Counted from the stretch's first letter, positions 1 to 13,489 are shown. The stretch is DNA of 64,000 bases from Tomocerus qinae (GCA_020055645.1 CM034546.1:12400001-12464000), one strand, 5' to 3'. Program-made: numbers and translations. Notes: generated by a model not told the origin, from the letters alone.

Positions 1-591
1 ACTTGTTAGTCCACTTTTCTTAATAAATATAATTTTTAATTCCTTTTTCTGAAAGTAGGCCGTGATAGTACTAGTTGTAGGTAGTTCAACTTTTATAGCT
101 CAATTATTTCTTACTTATGCTTACCATGTTTCGCATTAAAAGCCATTTTACAAGTCCCATGACAATTATTGCAACTGTAAATAAAGCAATTATTGACAAC
201 CAAACCCATTGGAATTGTAAATTTTGTGGAGTTTCTGCCTGCGTTATCGACATCCCAACAATTTTTGCAACTTAAATAAGATTCTTCTCTGGTTTTATTA
301 CTTTTCTCCGCTCTTTAAATATACTTCCCTTCATTTTTGGCACCCATATGTCGAATTTCTAGTGTGGATATTGTTGTGGAATACGGTAGACACTGATTGG
401 TTAAAATTGATTTATGTATGCGAATATTTACTTTTCCAGGTTTAATTGTTTTTTCTTCCCCATTTTTGTCAACCTAATAAATTTCAAATGTCTATTATAA
501 GGATCTTCCATTATACAGAAGTTATAGAATTTTATAGGATTACTATGTTGAATATCCGCAAAAGGAATGGTCTAAGGAGTGGCATTTTTAA

Positions 592-1586
592 GAGTAGTGG
601 CGGCTCTATGATTTGCGAGACCCTGGGCAAATGGTCTCGCGAGGCCCTATAGTAATAATTCACAAAAATGCAATTTTTAAATGTTCGGGAATCAGAAAGC
701 TAACCGTTTATTGTGTTTTGCTAAAATTGCAGAAATCGCCGTTGATTTGGTTGAATATTCAAACAATTGTTTTTTCATGTATTTCACTTATGGGTATTCA
801 AAATCATTATTAGCCAGCTAAAAATGGCACCCGGAAGAGTATGATTTATAAATATTAGACCGTAGTTAAGTTTCACTTCCTTTTCACTTCCTCCTGATTT
901 TGCAACTAATTTTGCAATTGAGGAGGGACTGAAAAGGAAGTGAAACTTTATCTGCGGTCTTATACATTAAGATTCAAAGATTTTTAAAATACTTAAACCC
1001 TGTTTTGCTGTGGGGTCCTTAAATATATTATATTATAATTGTTTTGCTGGAGTTCAATAGTCAAGCATTTTTTTTACTATTATTATAATAATTAAAACTA
1101 TGGAACTTTGTCGAGCGAAGCGAGAAATTTTTTCGCTTTAACTGAATTTGGTCATAAAAACAATATCATCGTGAAGAATTTTTATGAATTTTTGAATGTT
1201 AATGAAATAATTCCTTCTAAGGACAAGTAATACTCTTCCAAAATAAGAGTTTGAACCTCTGTTATAGAGCATTTAAGCGCTATTGAGACATTTTGCAAAA
1301 TGCAACTTTGTTCAATGAAATCAGATTAAAAATTTCAGAGATATACTTTTAATGTTTCAAATTATAAACTTTAGAGAAATAGTATACTTTTCTTCCTTGA
1401 ATTATGTGCAGCAATAAAGCTGTAAAAACTTTAGTCTGTAAATATAGTTTATCAAAACGTATACCTTAAACCAAAATCAGTGTTTCTGAAATACAAACAA
1501 CAGAAATTTTTTTCTTTGTCAAACCTCTGCGCGCGAGGCCCTGGGCAACTGCCCAGTCGCCCATTGGGAAAGTTGCCTCTAGGTGT
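592..1586. mobile_element. About 1-kb insertion in RTK copy D intron
   Basis: Copies A, B and C are collinear with D on both sides but lack this block. Both edges have GC-rich motifs (gcgaggcccta near 640, gcgcgaggccctgggcaac near 1533) in similar orientation. No open transposase and no clean inverted ends seen; unclassified. Confidence 0.5.
852..963. mobile_element. Short foldback (MITE-like) nested in the 1-kb insertion
   Basis: 112-bp palindrome-like unit: left arm TTAGACCGTAGTTAAGTTTC and CACTTCCTTTTC, right arm its near complement ending GCGGTCTTATA. Arms are about 40 bp. Confidence 0.6.
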
Positions 1587-4463
1587 GAGGACTTTCATAG
1601 AAAATTACTGAGAGAAATGGGACTAACCAACTGCAATGCGGTATTCAGTTGCAAAATGTACCAAACTTTGTTTCCTGATTTTAAATTAAGACTTTCGGTA
1701 ACGGCGGTAACAACTTAAATTTTACTACGAGTCGTAAAACAATAGATATCACCCACAATGCAAGAACTCAAGGGGTGTGCACCTATTGTGGTACTTCCTG
1801 TAGTAAGTTTCCCGTTGTCACAGCAACCAAAGTCCCGACACGTCCTTAAAAATATGCTATGAATGGTATCTAATATTTTAGGAACTTACTTTGACCCAGG
1901 CAACATTTTCCCTAAAAGCACCATCCACAGTGCAATTTATTTGTACAGATGATTTGGCACTGACAGACTGATTGTAAGGGTTAATAATAACATTATCAGA
2001 TTTCCAGTTCGTATCAGAAGGCATGCTCACGTTTACGTTCTTCAGATAAGTTTCGAATTTAGGACAAAGTAGAGACCCTCGCATATTTTCACTCTTTACA
2101 AGGCAAATGTTGATTGATTTTAGTAGAGGGTATTTAGTTTTAGTACAAATACCTTTAACGTCATCGACTTCGGTAGATTCAGTAAGCACACCAAGTAGTC
2201 CTAGTTTGTTAGCATGCATTGCCTTTTCGTATACACTGTCAGGGTTTTCAAAAGTTAGCCATCTTTTCCCATCTTCCATAAATGGAACTTTGGCCTTGTC
2301 ATCCCAAAAAATTCTCCATGACCCTTTTGTAACTAATACAGAATGGCAGATCTGGAAACACAATCAGAATATTATAATGGATAGCTTAAGCTGAACTGGT
2401 AACCATAAAGTTGGCCAACCAGGCAAATATAAATATTTAAGTTTAATTAATTTAGTTGGCTGCTGCTATCTTTACAATGGAGGGTATAGTAATGGTAGAA
2501 TTTACCCGACGTTGTAATATAATTTAGTGTACAACTGAATATGAATTTTACAAATATATAGGTACTTATTGCGCCTTACAGGGAAAAATTGTAAAACACA
2601 ACCGGAGCAGTGTAAAATGATTGCAGTGACCTATCAAAGTATAATTACTATTTAAATTGAAGTTTATAGCATTAATAAGCCATGTCAATTGCATATAAAA
2701 AAAGTAGAAGAGATAGCCATGATTTGCGACTTTAAATAACGTTAAGTTAAATAACGTTGCATTAAGGATTGTAATAAAATTGTTAACACCTTTTGTCAAC
2801 ACAATAACCTTTTATAATACATCCTAACCTAACGAACGTTTCATACTCAGTTGTTAGAAGAAATATTAGAAAACAATCAATCTTCTTTACCTCATAATAA
2901 AGCCAATAGTAATATTCCATGATTGGACTGTGTATATATACGTTTTCAGTCGGCATTGATGCATTTTCCGGTTTGAATGCAAAAGGTTGCCCCTCGAATT
3001 TGATTCCGAGAACTAAAGTGCTAAGTCGAACTTTCAATTTGAATAACAAATGATTCAAAATTTTATCAACGTGACCTAATTCATTCAACTCCGAAGCAAA
3101 TAAAGCAGACCAATGGGCTGGTCTTCTGTATAAGCCGGCATAATCCCAGGCTCTTATAACAATTATGTCGAAAATTCTACTGATTTGGGTAATATGGTTA
3201 CAGCATTGGTCAATTGTTTGCGTTGTACGTCCTGACACTTCCGTCGCTAATATCAAATCATGTTTTCGAAAATCCATTTTCAGCATCTATTGACAGTTAG
3301 AAATAAAAACATAACATGTCGAAATAATATTAAATAAAACTTGTCACTTCTATATGATGTCAATTGCATAAATTACGGAAAATTAATACTATCAGTAAGT
3401 GTAAATTAAAGTTTCTGCATAAACAATATTCTTGATTAGACATTAGTAAGATTGAACGAAAGTTTCCAACAATGCCTAAACAGATTTCATAATTTTTAAG
3501 CTGATATTGTAAAGTCCACCAGAAAAATTCACCTTTGCAAAGTCAACAAACTTTTCGTCTGGGTAGGTAATGAAGATACCGCCATTAAGATATGCTCCAG
3601 AAAGATTGAGTTCACTGAAATAGAAATCTAAACTAACAAAAAAAAACATTTTTCTATTTTGTCCAACTTTTAAGGTTTACTCACGTTACTTTGTTGTGCA
3701 ACATTGAAATCATTGTTAATTGCTTATCCCTAGTCGAAAGGAGGTTTAGTAATGCTTTGTAGGAATCCTTTACATCTGATAATCCAATTTCAACCAACGT
3801 TTTGAGATGAGGATACTTCGCTTGAATTATACTATTAAGCCCTTGAATGAACGCTTAAAAATAAAACAACTAATGTTAAAATAAAGTGCGCTTTAATTAG
3901 GGTTTCCTCAAGTATTAATATCTAATCTTTGCTGATACTCAAAGGAATATTTAAGCAAGTAACAAACGGTTGACTTTCATAAACAGTCGAACCCTAGAAA
4001 TTGTATATTCTTTCAACGAAGAGTTTTTTTCAGGAAAACTATATAAACGCCGTATAAATACCATTAAATTACTGTGACCTTGTGTAATAAAATTCAAAAA
4101 TCATAATCGTTTTTTACTTTATACTAAAGAACCCTCTTCCTGGCATAGAGTTCATATTGATATACATAAGTTCATACATACACATAAGTTCATATTGATT
4201 AGACGAGTACCCTTCCTCCCCATTTTCGGGATGAGTATAGTATTCCACACTGTCGTCAACCAATATTAACTGCATATTCAAATCTTGGCTGGGGGAAATA
4301 GGCGAGAACTGTATAAGATGAATGTTAGAGTTGTAAAAGCGGATTTAGGTATTCCTCCCTTTAATTGAGATTTCCGCAACTTGGTACAAGTTGTCTGCTT
4401 CGCAGTGCTATGGAGATTATACCCTCCACTACCACAGCTGTGGTAGGGAAGGGGCATAGAGTA

Positions 4464-5045
4464 CAGTGTACAAAATTTACCACTTTTTAGCCGTTTTTAC
4501 CATCACAGTGGTAAAAATGCATCTAATGGTAACAATGGTAAATTATAAATATTTTGCACATATACACAAACGACACATTAAAATAAGTTTTCATGCTCTA
4601 TTTTCTCTACAATATTTCTAATTAAAGATTTATATTTGAATATTCACTGAAAGTAGTGAAAAAAGTCACATAAACGACATTTATTCGCTTGGTACAAGCC
4701 AATTTTAAATTAATTAGAAAAACTGTTCATATAATTGAAATTAATTATTCGATAAGCAAATAAGGACGATTTTGTCCCAATTAGTTGACTTTTTCTTGGG
4801 CTAATTAACACACATTAAGTTGGGCAGTCAATTTGTGACAACAATCGTCAGCTACAAAGGTATTTCATGTATTAGCGGCCAAGTTGATTCAAATTCTGTA
4901 TGAAATTTAAATAAAACCATTTTTTACCATTTCTTACCAATTATACTATTGACCACCAATTTTTAGGTAGTGGTAAATAACATTAAATACCATTAAAAAC
5001 CACTTACCAAAAACCAAAACCATAAAAATGGTATTTTGTACACTG
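4464..5045. mobile_element. hAT-like MITE in RTK copy D intron
   Basis: Starts CAGTGTACAAAATTTACCA and ends GGTATTTTGTACACTG; CAGTG ends are typical of hAT. The flanking 8-mers (atagagta, gcagagca) match at 5 of 8 positions with only transitions differing, compatible with a decayed 8-bp target duplication. The same 5' end recurs at 63945. Confidence 0.6.
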
Positions 5046-6554
5046 GCAGAGCACTCTTCATAGAAATCTCATTGGAACAGCATAATAATATTCTTCCCTG
5101 TTACGTGGGTCGAGTTGAGAATAGTGTACCACATGCAGGATATACACACTTTTCCAAAGGAAGCGTATATAATCCCTGGGTTTCGAGTGACAAACCATGA
5201 ATGATTGAAGAATTGCACAAAGATAAAGTCGCGGTTATATTCAGCATTTTTACATTCATTATTCCTATAACACTAAGTTTTCTACTGAAAAGTAATTTCT
5301 AATTTAAACAATAGAAAGAGGAAAATAAATCATGCACTCGCAGTATTCATTATCACTGCGAATTTCGCCATTTTGTGAGTTGATGGTCAGCCGTTGGTAT
5401 ACGACATGAGTACAGAGATTTCCGTCGAAGGAAATTCTGTTACTGATATCGTGTAAATTAAAGGAAGCAATTCCCTTTCGTTGACTGGCTTCTAAAGAAA
5501 TCTTGCACATCACGATTGAACTGTGATTTCGATAACCTGCAATAAATTCAAGGGCTTTTTAATAACAGACAATTCTTCGAAATACTTATTTCACATGAAA
5601 TCAGGCACATACAAACGAATTTGTTGATCGGGAAAGCCAACAAATGAATTTACGGTAGTACGATATATATATAATTATTGGTTACGTGTTGTATTTAGTT
5701 AAACTATATAATAAAACTGATGGGTTCGTATGTGTACACAAGAAATCCATACTTCTGGCTTGCATGCTGACACATTGTGGTCACAACAGTAAGAAATAGA
5801 CAAGTGCCAGACCGCAAAAATTCATAGTGAATCGATATGGCAAATAATAACTTATTTCCGTAAAACTGGAAGCGGTGACCTGCAATTTGCTAAAAAATTC
5901 ATCATCAACACCAAAACTACGTTTTGCTTTGCCCAGTTATATTTGCTATTTCTAAACATTCTCAATCAAATACAATTTACTGCCTTGTAGAAGTATTTTA
6001 TGTGTACATATTCACACGCTTTAACGATGATCATCTAACCATTATATATATGCTGTTTAAATAAAACCACAGTGTACAATACTGTTAAGTTTCCTTTGGA
6101 AAAACACCAAAACATTGTAAACATACAATAACGATGAAAAAGAATTTAATACGTAATAAATGTTATTTTAATTATTATTTCTGTATTATAAGGAACTTTA
6201 ATGCGACTTATGCAGAAATTGACTAAAGTCACTAGTAGGTCAGGTTTTAGGAGATTTTTGGTTTTCCATCAGCAATTGATCATAGATTTCCTATTATTAA
6301 GATCTAACAATATTATTTCTTACCAAAATGTTATCGTTAACACTCAAATTAACCTAATGTGTATACCGATGTCTTCTGTTTACTTTGATATTGAAAATAT
6401 GTCATAACGAAAACCAATAGAATTAAGAAATATATATTGTCGCATATTTTCAATATGATAATTGATAATGTGAAATTAATTTGAAGTGATTAATCTTATA
6501 CCGACCTATTCTTTCTCATACCCTGCCCTGCTACTCGACCTTGACTGCATTCAG

Positions 6555-8212
6555 ACGTCGGAATTTTATTTAAGTAAAATTTTTACAGCCTTCTCATAGA
6601 GTTCTGAGACTTCGTATCTACACGAATCATGCACTGAGGATTTCAAAAATATAAAAGTGTTAGTAAACTTTTTTACACTTTTGTGTTCTAAAAAAATTTA
6701 AAGTTTTAGTAAATTTTTTTATATAAAAAAAAGTTTACATAAAATTTTCGACATAAAAAAATCTTAAGAAAATATTTTGGCAATTCCCAGAATATTGTAT
6801 AGGTTTTTAAAATTTTTTGCCAAAATTCTCAAAATGAAACTTACAATAAAATAAATGCATTTGCATAAATTATCTTTTCAATAAGCCTACAGTGGCCAAG
6901 ACTATCCAAGGTTAAGCGGGGCTTTCAAACATTACATTTTAGTGTCGCTGTAGTTGGAGTTGAATTGCAAGAAAAATTGCAAAATGCAGAAAGTAAAACT
7001 GACAATTTTCGTCTTTATTTCTTGTTAATTGAACTTTTTCTATTATACCAATTAATGTTATAATATTTTAGAATGCACAAGACATTTTTGAGTCCACGGC
7101 GACAAAAAAAATGTTATATGAAAAATATTGAAATGCCAATGGTTTCCCCTTATTATTTATCCACATGATTTTTCAATGGGTGTAATTTTGCCCGTTTTGT
7201 TGACTTTATTTAATTTCAATTTTAAAAATTTAATTTAAGATTTAAGATAATAAGCACGATATTTTAAGGTATAAATATTCGATTTTAAATTGGTCTGGAA
7301 TTTAAAAAGTTAAGATTCGATATTAAGTTTGGGTTGAATTTTAATATTACAATTTATATGATTTTAAGATGGCAAGTTTGGATTAAATTTTAATATTGGA
7401 ATATATATGCTATAAGATGGTAAGTTTGGATTAAATTTTTATATTATTGAAATGCGTATGATTTTAAGATGGTAAGTTTGGAATTTAAAATTGAAGATTA
7501 AATGTACAATTCTTATTTATCACTTGATTATTTAGGTAGAAATTCTGGCTTCTTTTTTCAATATGTTATATTACAGATAATGTTTTTACCGAAATCAAAA
7601 AAAAATTGTTTAGAGCAAATTCTTGCCATTTTTGGTAAATTTTTATAAAAAAATTTTTGCCATTTTTGGTAAAGGGGATGGCACCAGTCTTATGGAGTTC
7701 ATGGACCGACAGATCTGAATAGGATTAATATATGTTGTAGCACTATTTTTTCTGACCAAAAGTCATTATTGTCAAAATTCAATATGGGCTACCGTTTTCG
7801 AGATATCTGTGGTCAAAAACTGCCTTTTTAACGTTAGGGGAGCAATCCGGCAGCCTAAACCCGCAGATTTATTACCTGCCAACCATAGTTATTATAACAA
7901 TAATCTGCGGGTTTCGGCTGCCGGATTGCTCCCCTAACGTTAAAAAGGCAGTTTTTGACCACAGATATCTCGAAAACGGAAGCCCATATTGAATTTTGAC
8001 AATAATGACTTTTGGTCAGAAAAAATAGTGCTACAACATATATTAATCCTATTCAGATCTGTCGGTCCATGAACTCCATAAGACTGGTGCCATCCCCTTT
8101 TTATAAAAAATTTTTTGCCATTTTTGGTAAAATTTTATGAAAAATTTTTGCCATTTTTTGGTAAATTTTCGTGTAAATTTTTTGCGATTTTAAATAAATA
8201 AAATTCCGACGT
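6555..8212. mobile_element. 1.66-kb element with ACGTCGGAATTTTATTTA ends, RTK copy D intron 1
   Basis: Inverted ends ACGTCGGAATTTTATTTA at 6555 and its near complement (AAATAAAATTCCGACGT) ending at 8212. Interior is AT-rich, with repeated TTTTTGCCATTTTTGGTAAA motifs and a large central palindrome; no coding sequence seen. Copy C lacks this element at the equivalent place. Similar right-end sequence occurs at about 15003..15036. Confidence 0.6.
7671..8100. repeat. Large palindrome with arms of about 200 bp
   Basis: Left arm begins AAAGGGGATGGCACCAGTC and runs to about 7873; the right arm is its near-perfect complement ending GCCATCCCCTTT at 8100. The centre is a short segment near 7885. It looks like a foldback element nested in the surrounding insertion. 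Confidence 0.85.
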
Positions 8213-10006
8213 ATATATATATCTTGTGACAACAGCTTATACCCCACATTCACTATTTTTACATTTACTTATACTCCACTAGACAATAATCCTAATCTCC
8301 GTTTCTTCACTTGACTCCCAGAGTCACCGTCCCTATTTCTCTTTTTAATGAAAATAAATAGTGTGAACTGTTTTCACCTATACAATAAATTCGTTTCTCT
8401 ATTTAGCGAAAAATTGATTGATCTATTTTGTTCATTCTATCTACGTCTGCTTTATACAACATAAATATACATTGTCATCATTATCATACACTTATTACAA
8501 ACAACATGTAACCAACTAAGAATAATGCAGTAATTAGCTCACTAAAATTTTTGTTTGATTTTGCTCTGTATTTTATGAAATTTTTGCGTGGTTAAAATAA
8601 CTTAGCGGCTAATACATTGAATTACCTGTATATGAATGTCGAAAAAATTATATGGAAGTAAAAAGTCTTGAGGGATATTTGGAGTAATGTTTACTTCATG
8701 TATAATAAGTTTAATAAGTATTAACCGTACTTTAAATACATCCATAATATTTTTTCCCTTCCATTCAGTTTTATTTGAGATTTTTGAACAGACATTTCAA
8801 TGTAAAAGAGTATATACAAGTTACCATAAACTTACTTAAGAACTGTAACTTGAATATTTCACATTGACTTACAATTTTCAATTTATTGTTTCTTACAAAG
8901 ATACTTGGAATTTTAATAGTCGACTTTAAAATGCTAGCAAGGAATCTTACTTGGGCGACATACAAGATCAATGCTATTGGCATAGGCATTTTATATTGAC
9001 CAATATAAATATTTCTAATAGATAAACATACTAATAGTACAGGAATTTGTATTAATAAAATAATTTTGCCTTACTGATTGGTAACTGAGAGTGTCGAGAC
9101 TCAAATGCGTCTTTCGGTAAGTCATATTGCTTAATGCCATCTTCCGCAAGCCCGTATATGAGACAGCTACAACTTAATAGTGAAAAGCTGAATGTAAACT
9201 TCATTTGTTTTACAATTTTATATAAAAATTATAAATTCTCCGAATACTAGAAAGTTGTTTGCCTCTTTGATCGATACTGAATGCAAAAGAAGTAAAGTAT
9301 TAAAAAAAAGACAACGATTGGAATAGGAATGCTGATTAGTTATTGACTATATAGCCAACGCAAAATATTTAAAAATAAAGTTTCCTTATCTAACAATTAC
9401 GCGAGTGCACTCAGAAAACACAGAGGCAAAATCGCTAATGGAAATGATAAATTTTGCTTTTTGAGGGAAACCCAAAAATTCACTTCCATTTATACTGGGA
9501 AATGTTACATTTGCATCAATGGAAAGTGGGTTTACCATATTTAAGTAGCAATATTTCACTTAAAAACGGAAAAATAATTTTACTCTTAATCGTCTAACTT
9601 TTACCATTCCGAGAGTGAATTTTTCCATGAAGTAAAGCTACGTTAATCAGCGCCTTCTTATGAAAACGTAACTGTTGGAAGCATGGCAATTTGCACTGAA
9701 TAAGCATTTCCAAATTATTTCATCTTTTTTTCGCTAATTCTTCATTCATTTAAAAAAACAAATATCCAATCAGGATTATTATCGGGTAAAGGAAATCAGA
9801 AGAAAGAAAAAGGTAAGTATTACTATTCTTTATGAAAACTTATTCACAATTGTAAAATACTATATTGTAATTACGTATCTTAATCAATGTCATTTGTAGA
9901 TCATTTCAGCAACTCTTCTAAAAATTCGTAAAGCATATTTTGTATAATAACAAATTTTATAAAATGGAATGAAAACAGTTGCTTCTTGTATTTCATTAGT
10001 TTCATT

Positions 10007-12640
10007 ATGGATCTAACGGTAAGAGGCCACCTTCAATTACTGGGACTAGAAAGGTTTTCTCCGATATTTGAGGGTACAAATAATATATTAATTTCATTTA
10101 CTATATATATTACAATTGGGTAACCCAAATTATAACCTTTCAATTTTGTTATGAAGAAAACAAAATCGATGCCGAAACATTTTTATGCCTAACTGAAAAC
10201 AACTTAAGTCGACTGTTACCGGACAAAGTTGGGCCACAAATCAAGATTTATAAATATATTCAGAGCCTCGCTCAGAAAGAAAAGGAAGCCAATTGCAGTC
10301 AGTCGGACTTAAATGATAGCTTTTTTACCGAAATTTTGGAAACTGGAGTTCAAATCGTATGTTTTATATGCATATCTTTATTTGACACTCCATATCTCTT
10401 ATGGCAGCATTTGGTACATGTTCATACAATTACTCAAAACAGCAACCATTTTTTTGTCTCTGAATTCAATATTTTGAGATCTTATAAAAGACATATCTTT
10501 AGTTGTAAGTCGACAAAAACATCAACGATAGGAGCAGGAAATATAGATGCAATTTCAGATGATATATTTTTGGAGAATGACAATTCTGACCCGAAGTGCA
10601 TGATAACTAATCCCAATTCAAACAATCCAAAAATGAGCAACGCTGCTCAATTTTTATGTTCTTTGCAATCTTCCGGAAAAATTCCGATTAACATTACTAA
10701 TAATATTGTCAGGTATACTGAAAGTTTGGTAAATAGTGCAATAGATAGTATTGTTGACATTTTGACATTGTGAATCAAGAAACAGAAAGTGATGTTGCAG
10801 GCAAAATTAAAACTGATATTATAGTACGGGAACTTCGTCACCCTTTTAAAGGAGTGGACACTCAGTATAAATTAGAAAAATTTTTGAAAGACCAGGGATA
10901 CCTACTTAGATATAAAGAAATCATTTTAAACGAAAACCAAATTTTAGAACCAAGGGCTTCAGGTACCCATAAGGAAACATTTGATTATATTTATTATGTT
11001 CCAATAAAAGACACTATGGGTAAAGTTTTAGAGAAGCCAGAACTTTTTAACATAATAAACCAAAGCCAAACCACTGTAAGAGACGAATTAGTAAGAAGAA
11101 ATTTCAGGGATGGTGAATATTATCAATCTCAGTTTTGTGATGATTTTCTAATTAATCTGCTAATTTTTAATGACGATCTTGAGGTTTGTAACCCCTTAGG
11201 GGCAAGTAAAGGAGTTCACAAACTTAATATGACATATTTTCAGGTTTTAGATTTTCCCAGTCATTGCAATTCAAAGCTACAAAATATATTTTTAATCTCT
11301 GTTACAAAAACTGATAATATTAAGAGATACAGTCATAATTCAATACAAAAACTGATAGTGGAAGAGTTGGAACTTTTATGGAAAGATGGTTTCATGGTTA
11401 AAACAAATTATTTTAGTGGTAAAGTAAAAGTTAAAATGGCCCAATTGACTGGGGACAATTTAAGTATTCAATCCGTTTTAGGATTATCTGAAATTTTTGT
11501 GGCCAACAAATTTTACAGATGGTCCAAAATGGGACGAGCTGAAACTCACTCTGCAGTAATAGCAAATGTAGGATTAATTAGAAAAAAACTCAGTTTTCAG
11601 AGAAACTTAGACGTTAACGACTTTTCTAAAACTGGAATTCAGTTTAATAGCATTTCAACTCTTTAGATTACTTTCATGTTACTGACAATTTTTTGTCCTG
11701 ATGTCATGCATGACATTTTTGAGGGTGTAGCATTGCATGATTTTCGGCTATTGTTTAGACATCTTATTAGAATTAATAACTATTCAACGACTTATACTAT
11801 CATATAAAATTCCGTTTGGAAATAAAATCAAGCCAGTAATAACAGAAAACTTTATTAATGGTCGTACAGCAGCTTTAACAGCGTCTCAGTCGTTATCTTT
11901 AATATACGCTTTGCCGCTAATATTTGGTCACTTGTTACCTCAAGATGACCAATTTCTAGAGTTAATAGGGCTGCTATTAGAGGTAACCCAAATAGTTGTT
12001 GCACCTACTATATCAATAGATGGGCATCATTATTTAGATAATGTCATACAGAGACACCACAATTTGTACCAGGAGCTAAGTGAGCAGACATTTAAAGCCA
12101 AAACATCACAATCTTTTGCATTATCCTAGAGCTATTTTAAAACTAGGACCTTTAAAGCAATATTGGTCAATGCGTTGCGAGGCAAAGCACAAACTAGGTG
12201 AATAAAAATTAAAATATTTTAACAATATTTCACAACAAATTTAACATATACATTAGGTGTGATGTGCCTTGCCTGCAATTATAGCTGCATAAATGATTTT
12301 TTTTTCAGGTGGGAACAAGTTTAGAAGAATTTTGTGCTAAAGACATTCCTACTCAACCCTTTTCAGTTGCAACTGGAAGTGTAGTGGATCTGAAGTTTGA
12401 CCAATTTTTTTTATAATTGAACGAAGATGTGTATTCTCACGTACTTTATTGAAAGCAGTTGATTTCCTTTTTAAAAGCTATCATTTATTTCACATTGCTT
12501 TTCCTTCAGAGTGTAAACTAGTGTGGAATTTTTTGGGTAATTGTGTGTACAATCTTATCAATGACAAAGAGCTCACCGGCACCGCGAAAGCACTGAAGGT
12601 TTATTGTGAAAATTTAATTGAATAGTTAAAAAAGTTAATG
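10007..12640 (+). pseudogene. DNA-transposon gene: SAM domain, C2H2-like finger, Tnp2/KDZ-like transposase, decayed
   Basis: Exon 10007..10073 joins in phase to an exon from 10157; together they encode a SAM domain (LQLLGLERFSPIFE then NKIDAETFLCLTENNL and KVGPQIKIYKYIQSL). A C/H-rich stretch follows (CFICISLFDTPYLLWQHLVHVH). The frame then breaks near 10770, and a 298-codon frame (10770..11666) carries the segment NPLGASKGVHKLNMTYFQ and MAQLTGDNLSIQSVLG; further shifts separate DVMHDIFEGVALHDF (near 11700) and KPKHHNLLHYPRAILKLGPL (near 12100). These motifs belong to the large metazoan transposase-like family resembling CACTA Tnp2 and KDZ transposases; which superfamily is uncertain. At least three frame changes make it inactive. 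Confidence 0.6.
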
Positions 12641-12744
12641 GCAATTTTAGTTGGTTGTTGAATTAAATTAAAACAATTTCATAAATTTTTGTAAACTATA
12701 ATCAGAGTTATGTGAAAATTGAATAGTGTTAATAATTTGAATTG

Positions 12745-13035
12745 AATTGTGATTATGCTTTCAAATATATTTAGTTTTTGTTTAATTAAATAATGAGCTT
12801 ATGTTAAGCATATGATTTGTGATTTAGTTTTAAATATATTTATTTGTTGTATTAATAAATAATAAGTCTATGTAATGAATATGATTTGTAAATTAGCTTT
12901 TAAATATATTTACTTGTTGTATTAATAAATAGTAAATCTTTGTAATGCATATGACTTGTGATTTAGCTTTAAAAATATAATTACTTGTTGTATTAATAAA
13001 TAATGAGTTTATGTAATGCATATGATTTTAAAAAA
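12745..13035. repeat. Tandem repeat, about 68-bp unit, 4 copies
   Basis: AT-rich unit containing ATGATTTGTGATTTAG and TATTAATAAATAATAAG, repeated with small changes at roughly 68-bp spacing in the 3' part of the transposon region. Confidence 0.7.
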
Positions 13036-13138
13036 TGAAATAAATTATTTCTAAAATATTCTTGTTGACATTTTTAAGCATTGCCACTTATTTTAGTTTT
13101 TCCCTATCCATAGTTTTTATGACATATAAAGGTAAATT

Positions 13139-13322
13139 TTTCCATTTGTACGCAAAAGAATTTCCCAGTACAAAGGCGTTTTTTTCTATTTGTACGCAAA
13201 AGAATTTCCCAGTACAAAGGCGTTTTTTTCCATTTGTACGCAAAAGAATTTCCCAGTACAAAGGCATTTTTTTCCATTTGTACGCAAAAGAATTTCCCAG
13301 TACAAAGGCGTTTTTTTCCATA
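13139..13322. repeat. Tandem repeat, 44-bp unit, about 4 copies
   Basis: Unit contains TTTGTACGCAAAAGAATTTC and CCAGTACAAAGGCG, repeated every 44 bp with almost no change. Frames across it are repeat artefacts. Confidence 0.85.
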
Positions 13323-13489
13323 TATAAAAGAAAGGTTTCCTGTTATGCGCGGTAAACATCTTACAACTTACACTCTTAAAATGGGAAGTTTACCCTTTAT
13401 AGAACAATGTCCATTGTTTGTGTAATCTACGGGGAAGACTTACACGCTAGAAAGGGAAGATTTATCAAATAATTTTCTGAATGGTTTTC

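Larger units (their letters stand above)
1..9204 (-). pseudogene. RTK copy D, ectodomain exons intact, membrane exon broken, runs off the left edge
   Basis: Exons 5' to 3': 9075..9204 (signal peptide, MKFTFSFSLLSCSCLIYGLA), 5342..5536, 3685..3853, 3533..3614, 2891..3286, 1890..2351, 125..473. The first six are open and keep compatible phases; size differences from copy C (3 and 6 nt shorter) are in frame. The donor of exon 2 is GC (gcgagt) rather than GT. Exon 125..473 is 349 nt against 348 in copy C and contains a stop in place of the YIC cysteine codon, so the Ig end and membrane helix cannot be read. Any kinase exons would lie left of the window. Introns are loaded with insertions (about 592..1586, 4464..5045, 6555..8212). 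It could still give a soluble chitinase-like ectodomain if transcribed; that is speculation. Confidence 0.75.
9409..13482. mobile_element. Candidate limits of the SAM/transposase element
   Basis: CACTCAGAAAA at 9409 follows sequence shared with other RTK 5' flanks, and its imperfect complement (TTTTCTGAATG) ends at about 13482. CACT-type ends would suit a CACTA-like element. The right flank does not resume recognisable RTK flank, so the limits are tentative. Confidence 0.3.

Noticed and set aside
224-813. Plus-strand frames at the left edge
   Set aside because: They overlap the antisense of the decayed membrane exon of RTK copy D and an insertion; no motifs.
2107-2394. Plus-strand frame opposite the GH18/Ig exon (also at 28726 and 37081)
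   Set aside because: It lies antisense to an exon with clear GH18 motifs and spliced phases; a shadow frame.
8771-8989. Extra exon between exons 1 and 2 of RTK copy D
   Set aside because: Exon 1 and exon 2 already join in phase, and the equivalent region of copy C is not conserved as coding.
13062-13355. Frames with a LYAKEFPSTKAFFSI repeat
   Set aside because: Generated by the 44-bp tandem repeat; both strands give similar frames.
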